From the NCBI RefSeq assembly GCF_000003815.2, contig NC_049993.1, forward strand, positions 1,460,774 to 1,524,773: a stretch of DNA of 64,000 nt. The letters are read 5' to 3'. The stretch comes from Branchiostoma floridae (taxonomy: Eukaryota > Chordata > Leptocardii > Amphioxiformes > Branchiostomatidae). Below the pieces are notes generated by a model. The model was not told where the DNA came from. It worked only from the letters and a program-made list of their open reading frames with translations, and made no database searches. Positions 24,101 to 34,190 of the stretch are shown here, one piece after another. Every line of letters starts with the position of its first letter. Position 1 is the stretch's first letter. The translations under genes and the position numbers were made by a program.

Positions 24101-27100
24101 AAATAGTTAAAATTTGATAAATATGGACAGATAACATGTGAGTCACAAACCATACTTCTCGGCCAGTTAACTCCTCGGCCAGCTAGCTCCCTTGACATTA
24201 TATTTATTCCATTGGAACTTTTTCTTCCGCCGACTTGTGTATCCACAAGTGTGGTGTCGTTTACCATATAAAGAACCAAGACCAGAAAATCAGAAGCCCT
24301 TGTAAAGAAACCTACATTTGGGAGACTGAGAGATCACTTAAGACCAGGTTTCTTGAGCACAAACGCAAGAGTTCAACAACATATGTCATATAGAATCACC
24401 GGTTCATTATAAATAAAATAAATTGTCTTACCATAGGAACTTATACAAACATACATTTTAAATACGAGTGACATTTGCATACGATCCATACACATTCTTT
24501 TTTTTTCTATTCAGATGTATTTGTTTCTGCCCCTTCATTCTAGTAACGTAAATGTGTGAATCCGTGGTGCACCACTCAAGCAAATGACTTATATCAACGG
24601 CACCATCGGACAAAACGTTACAAACATTGTATTTGGATCAATTCCTTTTTAAAAATTTTAACTATTCCAGAGGCCTGCTGCAACAACACAATAAGTATAA
24701 CGAATGGCCAAATCAGCTTTAACAAAGGCTACTGTTCTGGGAGCGTTATCCAGTTCTCTTGTGACACCGGGTATGAGCTTGTCGGCACCTCTTTTGCGGT
24801 CTGCAGGGACAAAGATTGGGATCGAGAGACTCCATCATGCCAACGTGAGCTGACGAAACCGTTTCGTATTTCTAATTACAGGTTGGCGATAGCAAAACCT
24901 GTTCTGTTTTTGTTGCCAATTATTGGCGCAGCCATTTTGTTTTGCAATGTATGAAGACAAGGGTGGCGCCATTTTGGATTTGACGGATCGGTGTGTTGTT
25001 TGGAGTGGTGTGATGGGATCGGTAGGAAATGTGATCTTGTGCTCTTGTTTCTGTAGAAATTGGTACAGTAAGCAGCCTATCCAGAGTTTCTAGACCTGAA
25101 ACAAATAAGTAGTGGTGGGATGGCAATGATTTTGTTGACCTTTTCGTAGGACTTTTGTTTCTAATTCTATTTCGAGTTCTTCATGTCAGCCTCACATATT
25201 TTCAGGCATCTGCTGCGACAATACCACCGAAATCTTGAACGGCCTGGTAAATGCTACCGACGGTTACTGCTTTGGGAACGACATCAAGTTCTCTTGTAAT
25301 CCTGGGTACGAGCTTGTAGGCAGGTCCTCGGCCACCTGCCAAGACGATGGAAGCTGGGGACGAGAACTTCCGACTTGCCAACGTGAGTTACTGAAGCCTC
25401 TTTTTTCCGTCTTGTGTTATCTGAATTCAGAAAAAAAAATTATAGTACTCTGATCCGTTTATCCAAACGTAGCTTTTTAGGCCTCAAATAGAGGGTGTGG
25501 GGTCATGTTGAACTTACCAAAAGTCCCAGCCAACTAAGTTTAGATAAAGGTATATAAAGGTCTATCTTATTCTCAACAGTGGTAAACCGTGAGTGGTTAG
25601 ATCTACAAGACATGAACAATGTTTACAAGACAACAGCTTATAAACTAACAGACAACAGCACAACATTGGGGGATCTCATCACAGTGTTTCCACCACTAGT
25701 ACTACTGAAAAAAATGGCAATAACATATGGCAGCTGTTGCATCGTCCTCTAGATTGCCCGAAACAAATATGAAAAAAAAGGTTTATTTCTACGTTATCGT
25801 CAAACTGAAGTATCATATTCCGATCTGGTTAGACATCCAGGTAATAAGATACGAAAAATACATCCCTCGTCACTGGCAACTTTGTCGATATATATAACTT
25901 TATTGCACGAACATGGTACTAGGTACAAAGTATGTCATCTACATAACTACAGTTCTATAACTTAACTTAAGGCTTATCTAACCAATACAGGAGTTGAAGT
26001 ATGAGACAAGTTTCGTACATTCATTTGAGGCTTTTACAATCATTCGAGGAATTTCTAATGTCTAAACCTTCTTTGGTACATGCCATGTCATGATGCATTT
26101 CAGGTCAATTGAGATAAACCCTTGTGTATAAAATGACTTCCATCAGTATAGAGAATTGCGTACATCAGAATATTTGGGACAATACAACCATAAAATGATA
26201 TTAGGACTCTGGACAGAATGATCGAACCCTATGGTCGATGCGGATTTTTTTGGAATTCCCCGGTTTCTATGTTCATATGTTGCCATTATGGAGCCAGAAA
26301 CCGACGGAAAAGTTTTTTTTTTATCACAGCATTTACAGTATCTGCAGCCATCATCGGCAGTACCAGTGCCGGTATCGCCACGGCGCTGATTGTGGCAGCT
26401 GCCTTCTTCATGGTCTTCATCAGACAACGGAGGAGAAAAAGAAGGGAAGAAAATCCACAGCTCAACGTTCTCCCAGATGGTGGAGCAAGTCAGTAGTCTA
26501 TAAATATTCATTTCCTTTAACCAATGTTACTGTTAGGGTAATTCAAGTCAACGTTGAAAAACCTATTGAACGGAAAGAAATTACACACGTTACTTGCATT
26601 ACTATTTGTCCTCTCTGTATGACATTTTGCTGTACGAATCATCACAAGTACCAAGATCTAAACCTTATCTCATCCCCCATGGCCTAAACATAAAGCCATC
26701 AGCAGAAGATTCGAGCTTCTCACGAACAAACAAAGTTCCGTGTTATGATCTAGAACTTTAAGGGCAATTTACCCAAATAGGTCTTGCTTGGGAGTATAGT
26801 CTCACAAACCAATTTCATCTCGTGTGTTCATGCGTATTGAAATGGCTGTTCTTTAGTACAGATAACGACAAGTCTCACACAACTATCTACCACTAAAAGA
26901 ATCAAGACCACATTCAGGTGAAAATATTTTTAAAAATGATGTTCTGCTACAGTACCAAGGTGTTTGCTTTTTTTTGTTTATTCATGAGATACTCAAATTT
27001 GCATGCAGGCTACTTTTCATAGAAGTCACATACCAGAGGGCCAAAAATCACCCTTTACCTTCGTATATTAAACACCTACCCACATACCAAATAGCATAGC

Positions 27101-30100
27101 TACGCATTCAGAGATTCTTGGAACACGAGAAACACAAACAGATTGACGGACACAGATAATGATGACGATGATGACGGACACACATTATATTTCCATTTTT
27201 CATTGAGATAGTAAGTCAAAAGGTTGAGATATTTTATTGAAAATCTGTACCAAAACTCTCAAAGATGATATTAAATGATTTCAAAGGCAAATTAAATTAC
27301 TAAAATAAATAGTAACGTTTTTTTTCTCCAAGTAGTTTTACCACAATGACCTTGTCCCGTGTTGATGTGCAGTCCACAAAATGGAGGAGATGGTCCCACT
27401 GGTTCCGCCTAGACCACAATTCCCGAAACTCGAGATCGACCCCAGCCGGGTGACGCTTGGTCAGAGGATCGGCAGCGGGGCGTTCGGCCTCGTTTACCGG
27501 GCAACCCTGACACGGGACGGCAAGACGGAGGACGTCGTCGTTAAAACTGTTAAAGGTTTTGTTTTCCTCTATTTGCTTTAGGCCAGACGAGGACAATGTG
27601 ACACTTCTCAAGTCAGTAAATTATTGCCACATGCAAAGCACATAAGGTTAGTGTAGTATCTCACTACCCACGACCGAAGTCAGGTACCCATCTTTACACC
27701 TGGGTAAAAAGAGTAAAGTCGTGTAAAGTACCTTTCCCAATGGCACAATCTCGGGGCACGGAGAGTAGCTTGACACATCCCTTTTTGTTTCCTTCTTAGT
27801 TGATTCTCTTGTATGTACTTTGAAATGATGTAAAAAAAAATGAAAACAGTGAACAAACGCCTTGTCTCTCTATTCAAGTTTTCCTTCTTTTTTTATTTTG
27901 TTATACCCCATTAAAAACGAGTATCGAAATTGGAACTTCTGGGTTTTGAGCCCAACACCCTACCAGTTACACCACACATACTTTTATGTAGTGTTTCAGA
28001 TGGGAAAAGTGCGGAGTTTTGATCGAGATTTAACGAGTTCTAAACGCAACTAGATGGTAAGTTTGATTTTCATCTTAGCTTATATACAAAGCGCTGATTG
28101 CGAGTTATTCAATATTTAGGTATACGTTCATGTAGTATTTGAGAGCCACTTTCAAATGAAGGAACCACAACGAATTTTGACAACCATTGTCTTCCCAACA
28201 AGCTCCGTTACCTGTGGTCACAATAAGACTTTTACAAAGCCCAATTATATTGCCTTGTAGTTAGGTATCAGGTGCATAAAATGGGGTATGACTTTTTCCA
28301 TGTTTTTGTAACTATTTGCCACCACATTTTTCATAGGCCTTTCCCCATTTTTACCCATTTCTCAGCATAAAAATATTTTTGGAACCATAGAATTGTTTTA
28401 TACAACGGTTTTTTGTTGACCGTCTATGCTCATGGCAAATCTGATTGGTTGCCATTGCACTGCAGCATAGATAAGAAGTCGCTGCTTACAGATGTGGTTG
28501 CAAACTTCAGTTTAACAAAAATTGGTTGTGTACAAAGAATCGTGCTATGTAATGACCAGACTAATGAAGCTATTCATGTATGTAACTATTTCTCCTTTAC
28601 AAGCCTTCGTGCCATTATTGAATCTCTGTTTTGCTAAGGTGTGACTAAGACGAAAACAGAGGGCATTGTGGGTTTGGTAGAAAAATGTCAACATCTCAAG
28701 TTATGTGAGGTCAAATAGCTTATAATTTGGCAGAAGCGGAGAAGAGATACTGTTCAATTATGTATCAGACTAAACGGTAATTACCATAATATTTGTGCAA
28801 TATATGAATACATTTACTCTTCTAATTTTTTGACAAATATTGTCCGAGACCAGCTTGTTGCAGGTGGCTAACAGTTAGTAATTCTTACGGGATGTAGAGA
28901 CGACTGCATTCTTTTAGAATAGGTTTCCAGAAAATAAGAATGCACTTTAGATTACAATAAATTGATAAGAGATTGTCAATTTTGATAAAATTTAGGGGAT
29001 ACCTATGAATTCAACAGCCATTATCTAACTTTCTGATGGTAAATTAGATTTTTCAGGAAGCTATTCATGCAGACACACTTGTTGTTCATTCTTTGCATGC
29101 CATTTTAACTTTATAGGTGATTATATACAAGGTGGTCTTTGCCTTTAAATTTTATATGCTATGTATACACAGACAACGCCAGTGAGGACGATAAGCTGGG
29201 TTTCCTGGAGGAAATCCGCGCAGTTGTGGACCTGGGGTTTCATAAAAATCTGCTGGGTCTGATCAACTGCTGCACGGTGGTGCGAGACCATCTGTATCTC
29301 ATCACGGAGTTCATGCCGTACGGAGACCTGAAAAGTTTCTTGAGGAGATGCCGGGATGTAAGCCACATTGTTGTCTTCCTCTGAAAGAAAGTTAGGTAAC
29401 TAATAACTTAAGAAGGTTTTCCCAAACTTAGGCCATTTAAAAAAACATTCAGGATGTAAACTTGAAGCATCATTCTGTTATCAATGGTTGTATATGTAAA
29501 TTATAATTGGTGTTGTTTACAAGTACATCAATATATATAATGTTATAAAATATTGTCAGATTCTACAGGAGACGTCTTATGAACCTCTAGACGATATCTA
29601 CAATTTCGAGGTGATGCAGATGTATCAGGTGGCCCGGCAGATCGCTAGAGGCATGGTGAGTACCAGGTGCTGCAGGTGTACCAGGTGTAAGTGGTGCTAA
29701 TGGCCATACGTACCAGGTGCTGCATTTGTACCAGGTGCTGCATGTGAACTAGTATCTGCATGTGTGCCAGGTGCTGCATATGTACTAGGTGCTGCAGGTG
29801 TAACAGATGATACAGGTGTGCCAGGTGTTATAGGTGTAAGGGGTGCTCTTGAAATACATCCAAGATACCGTGGACATAACCCACCTTATTAGGTAGGAGA
29901 TGCTGGTTCCAGGCGGGGTCTGACATCATCAGACGGGTTGTCGGCAATCATTAGACGTTTCAACCGCTTCACCGGAATGAACATGATCAGACTGCCGAAA
30001 CAAAAATCCAACTCTCAGAAAAGGCGCTTTCTGTACAGGATGTTACAGTTGTGGAACAGCACAGGCAACACTTATCAAAGTATTGGACTGCAATTGTTGA

Positions 30101-31542
30101 TTATGAGGAATTTTGTTACTTCTGCTATTTTCTCTCACTTTGTATGTATCTGTACTTCTTAAATTGTAATGTATATGTTAATGTACTGTGTAAATATAGA
30201 CCACAGGAAGAATAGCCTCTGATGAGGCTAATTGTGAATCTGAAGAAACTCAACTCAACCTTATTCTGCTACGCCCTCGTGCTGATGTTTCTGTGGACGT
30301 GCCTATGTCAGACTCTATGATGTAATATAGCACACACGTCACGACCTTTCTGTGGACGTGCCTATATCAGATTCTATCATGTAATATAGCACACACGTCA
30401 CGACCTTTCTGTGGACGTTCCTATTTCAGGATCACATCGCCCGGTCTCACTACGTCCACGGAGACCTGGCCGCTCGGAACGTCCTGGTCGGGAAATACCT
30501 GGTTGTGAAGATTTCCGACTTCGGTCTGGCAGAAGACATCTACAGCCGAGGTTACCGTCGCCAGGATCGCCTCCAAAAAGTGCCTTGGAAATGGATGGCA
30601 CCGGAGCGGCTTCATAGTGGGGAAGCCTACACCGCACAGAGCGACGTGTGAGTAGTGTTATTAGGTATCGTCAGTGTTACTATAATAGCCAAGCTCTAAC
30701 TATAATCTGACAACTAACAAAGCAATAAGTCTGTATTCCAATGTTAATGTCTACATCGTGTTACGAACCCTGATACATCTTCTACATTTTCAGTGGCATT
30801 ATGTCATCTTTTCTGCTCTACAAGACGCAAGAAGGTAATCCTTTCCAACCCTGACCCACAGTCTAAAATTCCTTATGCCACCTTTCCTTAACAGGTGGTC
30901 CTTCGGGATAGTGCTGTACGAGATATGCACGCTAGGGGGCGATCCTTACCCTGGCGTGGCGGTATCCGAGCTGAAAGAACATCTACAGGCTGGATTCAGG
31001 ATGCGCCAACCTGAAGACTGTCCGCATGCCATGTGAGTCTGTCGGTTACTGCACTCTGATCGCAAGCAATAGGACAAGTTGGTACTTAGTTTCACGAACC
31101 ACGTAATACTATCAACATCGAACACAAGCACCGATAGTGATAAAAACACATGTAGTAACTGTTAAGGTTATCCTGCTCACCAGAGCATGCATGTCAGAAG
31201 TTGTAGCCGTATGACAAAGTAGGCTGATAACTTTTCATTGAAACTGAAACCTTGCAGAACAATTATATCTTGTGCTCTCTGCGTTTTGTAAACATCATGC
31301 AGGTAAATTAACCATCAGGACTTGATGGTTCACCTAACGATCGCTAGATGACGCTCTTTAATGGTATGACCTGATGGTGCCGTTTATTTAGCGACCGTAA
31401 GATGCCAATTTTCCACAGGTACGACCTGATGCTGCAGTGCTGGCGCTGGAAGCCTACCGAGCGGCCATCATTCCGCTCGCTGGAGGACAAAATCGACAAG
31501 AATCTCGCTTTCTACGGACCCGAGTACGTTACAACAGCCTAA
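19985..31542 (+). CDS. Receptor tyrosine kinase, LRR / F-type lectin / CUB / CCP ectodomain (14 exons)
   Basis: Predicted type I receptor tyrosine kinase of 1126 residues. By eye the exons are 19985-21128, 21367-21570, 22102-22342, 22707-22825, 23633-23851, 24671-24844, 25206-25382, 26330-26488, 27373-27555, 29173-29357, 29560-29655, 30430-30647, 30895-31032 and 31419-31542. All junctions are GT/AG and all phases join in frame. Order: signal peptide; LRRNT, ten 24-residue LRRs and LRRCT (about 25-355); EGF-like piece (to 381); F-type lectin N-half (383-449); CUB (about 459-569); F-type lectin C-half (570-642); two CCPs (643-759); membrane span (about 768-790); kinase (about 830-1115). The start is the ATG at 19985, not the upstream TTG at 19967. 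I know of no named vertebrate receptor with this order. Exon borders may be off by a few bases. Confidence 0.88.
21367..21570 (+). CDS. Kinase gene exon 2: first half of F-type lectin domain
   Basis: Phase-1 exon. NLALVKKASQSST, then AVDGSVTDC, PWWQVDLAGYYMV and VSVINRFDV match the N-terminal half of the F-type lectin (fucolectin) fold, which normally continues directly into ERL...VRVG. The domain is cut after NRFD by a phase-1 intron (GTAG|GTAAGT). Confidence 0.85.
22102..22342 (+). CDS. Kinase gene exon 3: CUB domain, first part
   Basis: After a short Pro/Ser linker it reads GCGGILTFPPGGTVASPNYP, then CEWTIRVPEG and WDYLKIYDGG. This is a canonical CUB N-terminal part with the acidic YDGG-type loop. 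It starts in phase 1 and ends in phase 2 (AG|GTAATG). Confidence 0.88.
22382..22564 (+). mobile_element. MITE T4, copy in intron 3
   Basis: 183 bp with inverted ends TCACATTTCCAAAC / GTTTGGAAATGTGA and inner GCCCGGCCGGG / CCCGGCCGGGCC arms. It begins 40 bp after the exon 3 donor. A close relative lies at 44075-44259 inside the giant palindromic element. Confidence 0.85.
22707..22825 (+). CDS. Kinase gene exon 4: CUB domain, second part
   Basis: Reads LTGKLIPSPINSSSNQMFVR, then FTSDKINTAQGFQFSYTAI, the usual CUB C-terminal strand ending in GF.F.Y. Phase 2 in, phase 1 out (ATAG|GTAAGT). Confidence 0.88.
23633..23851 (+). CDS. Kinase gene exon 5: second half of F-type lectin domain
   Basis: Phase 1 to phase 1. 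DELMVRVGQNEDF, CGETYAVG, MYGRYVSVQ and VLCEVEVYV match the C-terminal half of the F-type lectin fold. The sequence continues logically from NRFDV at the end of exon 2, although the CUB exons lie between them. Confidence 0.85.
24270..24420 (+). mobile_element. Penelope-like GIY-YIG endonuclease remnant
   Basis: In intron 5 the plus frame reads YIWETERSLKTRFLEHKRKS, a decayed version of the YIGETGRSL..R..EH block of Penelope-like element endonuclease. It ends at a stop shortly after. No other part of the element is recognisable. Confidence 0.6.
24671..24844 (+). CDS. Kinase gene exon 6: CCP/sushi domain 1
   Basis: One CCP module encoded by one phase 1-1 exon: CCNNTISITNGQI, GYCSGSVIQFSC, GYELVG, and the final WDRETPSC. 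Donor CAAC|GTGAGC. Confidence 0.9.
25206..25382 (+). CDS. Kinase gene exon 7: CCP/sushi domain 2
   Basis: Second CCP, also a phase 1-1 exon and clearly similar to exon 6 (CCDNTTEILNGLV, GYCFGNDIKFSCNPGYELVG, WGRELPTC). This suggests exon duplication. Donor CAAC|GTGAGT. Confidence 0.9.
26330..26488 (+). CDS. Kinase gene exon 8: membrane span and basic stop-transfer
   Basis: Hydrophobic segment (AAIIGSTSAGIATALIVAAA, then FFMVFI) followed by RQRRRKRREE fixes the kinase side as cytoplasmic. Phase 1-1; the donor is GCAA|GTCAGT, slightly weak. Confidence 0.87.
27373..27555 (+). CDS. Kinase gene exon 9: juxtamembrane and glycine loop
   Basis: Proline-rich juxtamembrane (MVPLVPPRPQFPKLEI), then the kinase start with glycine loop GSGAFGLVYRA and the ATP-binding lysine in VVVKTVK. 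Phase 1-1. Confidence 0.92.
27660..27985 (-). mobile_element. tRNA-derived SINE-like repeat
   Basis: Read on the minus strand, 27985-27930 resembles a tRNA head with an A-box-like TGGTGTAACTGG, an anticodon-arm-like stretch and a weak B box. A body follows with GTACCTGACTTCGG at its far end. No tRNA folds cleanly, so a SINE or tRNA-derived relic is preferred. Confidence 0.4.
29173..29357 (+). CDS. Kinase gene exon 10: helix C to hinge
   Basis: FLEEIRAVVDLGFHKNLLGL supplies the helix C glutamate. LYLITEFMPYGDLKSFLR is the hinge, with a threonine in the gatekeeper position (same pattern as Abl ITEFM). Phase 1 in, phase 0 out (GAT|GTAAGC). Confidence 0.92.
29560..29655 (+). CDS. Kinase gene exon 11: insert and helix E
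   Basis: 32 codons: a short kinase insert (ETSYEPLDDIYNFEV) followed by helix E (YQVARQIARGM). Phase 0-0; donor ATG|GTGAGT. Confidence 0.88.
29660..29850 (+). repeat. Intronic minisatellite, about 18-bp unit
   Basis: Copies of GTACCAGGTGCTGCAGGT with variants begin within 5 bp of the exon 11 donor. The first unit overlaps the donor context (GTGAGTACCAGG), so the array appears to have grown from it. Confidence 0.8.
29870..30245 (+). mobile_element. Non-LTR retrotransposon C-terminus and 3' tail, intronic
   Basis: The plus frame reads IIRRFNRFTG, then LPKQKSNSQKRRFLYRMLQL with WNS, typical of the end of a non-LTR ORF2. The 3' tail has CCACAGGAAGAATAGCCTC and TGAGGCTAATTGTG, which can fold into a 7-bp stem. 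It is the same tail as at 15525-15560. A truncated, dead copy. Confidence 0.72.
30288..30429 (+). repeat. 59-bp tandem duplication of the exon 12 acceptor region
   Basis: TTTCTGTGGACGT followed by CCTATNTCAG occurs at 30288, 30347 and 30406 (period 59). The third copy is the acceptor used by exon 12. The first two are potential decoy acceptors. Confidence 0.88.
30430..30647 (+). CDS. Kinase gene exon 12: catalytic and activation loops
   Basis: Catalytic loop HGDLAARN (the usual HRD arginine is glycine), DFG at KISDFGLAEDIY, activation segment IYSRGYRRQD, and WKWMAPER. The catalytic Asp, Asn and DFG Asp are all present, so activity is plausible. Phase 0 in, phase 2 out. Confidence 0.93.
30895..31032 (+). 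CDS. Kinase gene exon 13: C-lobe
   Basis: Completes DVWSFGIVLYEICTLGGDPY, the standard tyrosine-kinase helix F region. Phase 2-2. Confidence 0.92.
31419..31542 (+). CDS. Kinase gene exon 14: end of C-lobe and stop
   Basis: YDLMLQCWRWKPTERPSFRS is the conserved C-terminal CW...RP motif. A short tail ends in FYGPEYVTTA and a TAA at 31540-31542. There is almost no C-terminal tail beyond the kinase fold. Confidence 0.92.
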
Positions 31543-31985
31543 CACTGGACAGGCATCCCGCCTTCTACGGATCCGAGTACGCTACAGCAGCCTAACACTG
31601 GACAGGCACCCCGCCTCCTACGGAACCGAGTACAACAGCCCAACACTGGACAGGCATCCCACCTTCTACGGACCCGAGTATAACAGCTTAACACCGGACA
31701 GGTATCCCACCTTCTATCTACGGACCCGAGTACGCTACAGCAGCCCAGCACTGGACAGGCATCCCGCCTTCTATCTACGAACCTAAGTAAAACAGCCTAA
31801 CACTAGACAAGCATTCCGCCTTCTACGAACCCGAGTACAACAACTTAACACTGGACAGGCATCCCAACTTCTACGGACCCGCGAGTACGCTACAACAGAC
31901 CAACACTGGACAGGCATCCCACCTTCTACGGGCCCGAGTATAACAGACTAACACTGGACAGGTATCCCGCCTTCTTTAGATCCTA
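31505..31985 (+). repeat. Minisatellite seeded by the last coding exon
   Basis: About nine copies of a roughly 50-55 bp unit (TTCTACGGACCCGAGTACG, then CAGCCTAACACTGGACAGG, CATCCCGCC). The first unit contains the last codons and the stop of the kinase gene. The rest lie in the 3' UTR. Confidence 0.9.
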
Positions 31986-31989
31986 GTAC

Positions 31990-33480
31990 GCCACTTTGTA
32001 GTTTCTTTTCGTACTGCAAGGTAGTTAATTACCAATAATATATGGAAGAGTAAACAGTGTAATTTAATGCTTGAGCTCATACAGGTGATTAACATGAATA
32101 GATGTAAATTATATCTCGCATAGCATAATTAATCAATGTATTTTAGAAGTCTGTCGTTTTCCATGGTACGATAATGCCATTATCATATTATAAAATCCCA
32201 ACAAGTACCAGTTATTAAATGATGGAAATTCCATACTTGTGACATTCCTACATTTAAAGTAAAGGTGAACATAACTGTGCAAAGACTGCATAAATGTCAT
32301 TTGCAAGAAAATGCTGAAACACCATTATCAAAAAAGAAATCTAACATCTGTGACATACGGTATTCAGTAGGATATCAGCAATGTACATGGGCTTTGCTAG
32401 TTAGCAACTTATTAGCACAAACAATGGCATAAACAAAACAAACCATTACAAAACTTTTACATAATTTACGGAGATATGGGATCTTTGAACTACTCACTAT
32501 TGTAATGTAAATTATTATCTATCATATACTCAGTTGTTTTTTTAAGTTGGATGGCGTAACAGTTTTTTAAGTTGGATGGCGTAAACAGATCTACGCGGAA
32601 CAATCTATCATGACTTGCTTATATGGCTTTACTTAATATCGAGTTATGATGTATTACACGGACTACATGCTTATCTAGTATGTGTTTTTAGGGTGTATTA
32701 CATAGACTAAATAATTACATCTACATTTAATTTGTGCCTTTTATCTGGATGTATCATTCGGAGTGCAAATCAGCATTTTAGCAATGTGGAAGTGAGATAC
32801 GTATACTTTCTCGCAGCAAAACCAGCCTTAGTAAAAGATTTGGTCAGTTTAACATTTTAGCCAGAGGTCGTTATCCGATATTCGTAGACAAACACACCGA
32901 AGAATATCATGAAGAACGTCAAGTGAACTAACCTGAGTAAACTGTTAACTGTATGGTTAAAACTGATTTCTTGCCGTTACCGTTTTAAGCAAGTTACCCA
33001 CAATACTGACCATACATATAAACAAATCACACGTGAATCTCTCCATATATATTGTTCATGTTTACTGTATATTTTACATGCAAAATGCAATAAAGAATGA
33101 ATAGATATAAAATAAACTATGGTTTTAACCAAAAATAGCTTTTGAAGCAAGAATGATTATATGTAGCTAGGCATTAGTCGAAAAGCAATGTTGATTTCGT
33201 TAAACTGCCGCCTAGCAGTTTACAATGGCACTGCAGCGGGGTTAAAAAGTTTGATGTCATTAGAAAAAGCTTTAAGTTATTTTTTTTCTCTTAGCACATT
33301 AAATGCATAGATTTAATCACTGTGCAGTGTTCTTTACGTTATGGCGCGTGCCTGTCTTGAAAGTGTTTTGAGGGTCTTTTGAGGAAAATTACATTTCTTA
33401 TTGAAAAACATAGATTTCTCCAAGGCAAATATTATTTGCTGCGAGTATTTCTCATTATGATTCATGATGTCAGAGTATTT
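31990..33480. other. 3' flank of kinase gene, no other gene
   Basis: A+T-rich, no supported ORF. It probably holds the long 3' UTR and then the promoter side of the next gene. Confidence 0.45.
33089..33094 (+). terminator. Candidate poly(A) signal of kinase gene
   Basis: AATAAA in GCAATAAAGAATG, followed by a second AATAAA at 33111. It implies a 3' UTR of about 1.55 kb. No transcript evidence. Confidence 0.3.
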
Positions 33481-33796
33481 CTAAATGAGTCTGGAGAGAC
33501 TGAACAAACAACAGTCGGACAGAAAGCCGGTTTTGTTTTTCTGGTCAGGGCTGAGCCAGTATTTTGGCCTTAAATCGCCGCTATCCTCCACATCGGACAT
33601 CAGACTACCCCGAAACTCACACAGAGACCTATTTCTATTGAAAGAAGAATTTCTAAAAAATACCGACGGCAAACGAGAATCTAGTTGTCACGCCTTATTT
33701 ACACGGGGTGTGCTAGAAACTGCAGACTGCATCGAATTTCATTCCGAAGTTTTCCTCTCTAAGAACTCTGGTCAGTGCGGTAATAACCGGATCGAA

Positions 33797-34190
33797 ATGG
33801 CAGGTGAAGAAGCTCCTATGTCACAACTATACGGTAACCAAATAGATCACAGGGACTCTGTTGGCCAAGGAGATGGAAAAGACGCAGGACAAGACATGGC
33901 TTCACGTATCTATGAAGACACAAAACATACGGACGCCTCGGGTTCACCATCTACAGAAGAAGATCAAGAGACTTCTAAACCAATGTCAGAGATTTATGAA
34001 TGTGGGGATCCGACTAATCCAGAATTGCCGTCAAGGATTTATGAGAACTCCAATGAAATGAACACAACTTCTGAAGATAAGGAGTCAGAGTCTGCGTTGT
34101 ACCTGGTAGGGGATTCACTTGACGATGACGACACTGAACGGGAAAAAATTGGAGACAGTTCTGCCATTTCTACACCAAAACAAGCTGCAG
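33797..34190 (+). CDS. Fibrinogen-related receptor exon 1: tyrosine-motif cytoplasmic tail
   Basis: Acidic, Ser/Thr-rich 131 codons with spaced motifs SQLYGNQ, SRIYEDT, SEIYECG, SRIYENS and SALYLVG (Tyr 12, 39, 67, 82, 102). Two of these (YGN, YEN) fit the pYxN pattern bound by Grb2-type SH2 domains. Donor GCAG|GTGAGA, phase 1. The frame stays open about 104 codons upstream to an ATG at 33485, which may be 5' UTR. Confidence 0.8.

Noticed and set aside
30398..30637. Minus-strand frames over the kinase catalytic exon
   Set aside because: Shadows of the G+C-rich kinase coding sequence.
33485..33796. Upstream in-frame extension of the fibrinogen-related gene
   Set aside because: The frame is open, but the composition differs from the tail, the ATG context is weaker, and it adds no recognisable motif. 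Kept as a possible 5' UTR.
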